Assembly: GCF_003185655.1 (NCBI RefSeq)
Contig: NZ_QHJQ01000015.1
Location: forward strand, 1-31,450
Length of the DNA: 31,450 nt
From: Coraliomargarita sinensis
GTDB taxonomy: Bacteria; Verrucomicrobiota; Verrucomicrobiia; Opitutales; Coraliomargaritaceae
Direction of reading: 5' to 3'
Notes under the pieces: generated by a model
What the model was told of the DNA's origin: nothing
Databases searched by the model: none
Seen by the model: the letters and a program-made list of their open reading frames with translations, nothing else
Part shown: positions 31,226-31,450 of the stretch, piece by piece
How the letters are laid out: each line of letters begins with the position of its first letter
Position numbering within the stretch: position 1 is the stretch's first letter
Translations under genes and position numbers: made by a program

Positions 31226-31450
31226 ATGCGAACCCGAAGGCTAAAAGTACTTGGTAGCGATGCGACCTATCACTGTATGACCAGAACGGTGAATGGAGAG
31301 CGTTTGTTTGGGGACCGCGAGAAGGAGATCCTGCGGAAGATGATCTGGCAGGTGGCGGATTTCTGCGGGGTCGAGGTGTTGACCTACTGCGTGATGGCGA
31401 ATCACTTTCATGTCCTTTTGCGGGTTCCGGATGCTTCGGAAGTCTCTGAT
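31226..31450 (+). CDS. REP-associated tyrosine transposase (RAYT), N-terminal part
   Basis: The first 75 residues run to the right edge of the window without a stop. They show the Y1/HUH transposase pattern: an N-terminal RRLKVLGSDATYHCMTRTVNGERLFGD segment in two parts, then VEVLTYCVMANHFHVLLRVP. The HUH pair His60-x-His62 is in the usual metal-binding strand, and the N-terminal YHCMTRT strand is also typical. The catalytic tyrosine would lie beyond the window. Such enzymes mobilise REP or BIME elements rather than themselves. The gene lies directly behind motif copy D and a truncated IS66 gene, which suggests insertion there. Confidence 0.88.
   Translation, partial: MRTRRLKVLGSDATYHCMTRTVNGERLFGDREKEILRKMIWQVADFCGVEVLTYCVMANHFHVLLRVPDASEVSD

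Overview
The window looks like a chromosomal segment of a Verrucomicrobiota bacterium, most likely of the Opitutae type. I infer this from three things seen here: the translation-factor block nusA-infB-rbfA-nrnA-truB-ribF-rluD, a free-standing OvoA-C-terminal-like methyltransferase, and large secreted proteins with GQxK motifs, thrombospondin-type-3 repeats and Rhs/YD repeats. The assignment rests on family resemblance, not a search. The core genes are moderately GC-rich, mostly lack an obvious Shine-Dalgarno sequence, and are tightly packed. The region right of about 26600 is visibly more AT-rich and mosaic.

Layout. Positions 1-185 hold the 3' end of a REP-associated tyrosine transposase (RAYT, Y1/HUH family). 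Positions 330-3252, minus strand, are the end of a surface-polysaccharide type operon: a PglC/WcaJ-like sugar-1-phosphate transferase, an acyl carrier protein, a short-chain dehydrogenase and an acyl-adenylating enzyme. The last three plausibly make and activate an acyl group that decorates a sugar. From 3399 on the plus strand come an M29-like metallopeptidase and the OvoA-C-like methyltransferase. They are followed by a promoter, a terminator-like hairpin and the core block (5442-13280): transcription elongation factor, initiation factor IF-2, ribosome maturation, oligoribonuclease, two pseudouridine synthases and FAD synthesis. rimP, the usual neighbour of nusA, is absent.

After an 879-base stretch without a convincing gene, positions 14160-26616 hold three large consecutive genes for Sec-exported proteins. 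These are a fibre-like protein (YadA-head-like, collagen-like and tail-fibre-like segments), a 1404-residue calcium-binding-repeat protein with a beta-helix, and a roughly 2154-residue Rhs/YD-repeat shell protein with a cysteine-rich C-terminal tip. An ankyrin-repeat lipoprotein overlaps the Rhs stop codon and is a candidate immunity protein.

From 27179 to the right end the DNA is a cassette graveyard or reservoir. It holds a second, frameshifted copy of the Rhs core end carrying a different glycine-rich tip, two small membrane proteins behind it, a GC-rich relic, a third small cassette with an exported helical-repeat protein, a truncated IS66 accessory gene and the 5' end of another RAYT gene. 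A short motif, GGGACAGGCTAATAA or a close variant, occurs four times at the edges of these cassettes and just upstream of the RAYT gene. The most interesting hypothesis is a Sec-exported Rhs system whose tips and immunity genes are exchanged by recombination through the conserved core end, in an area seeded by RAYT-linked short repeats.
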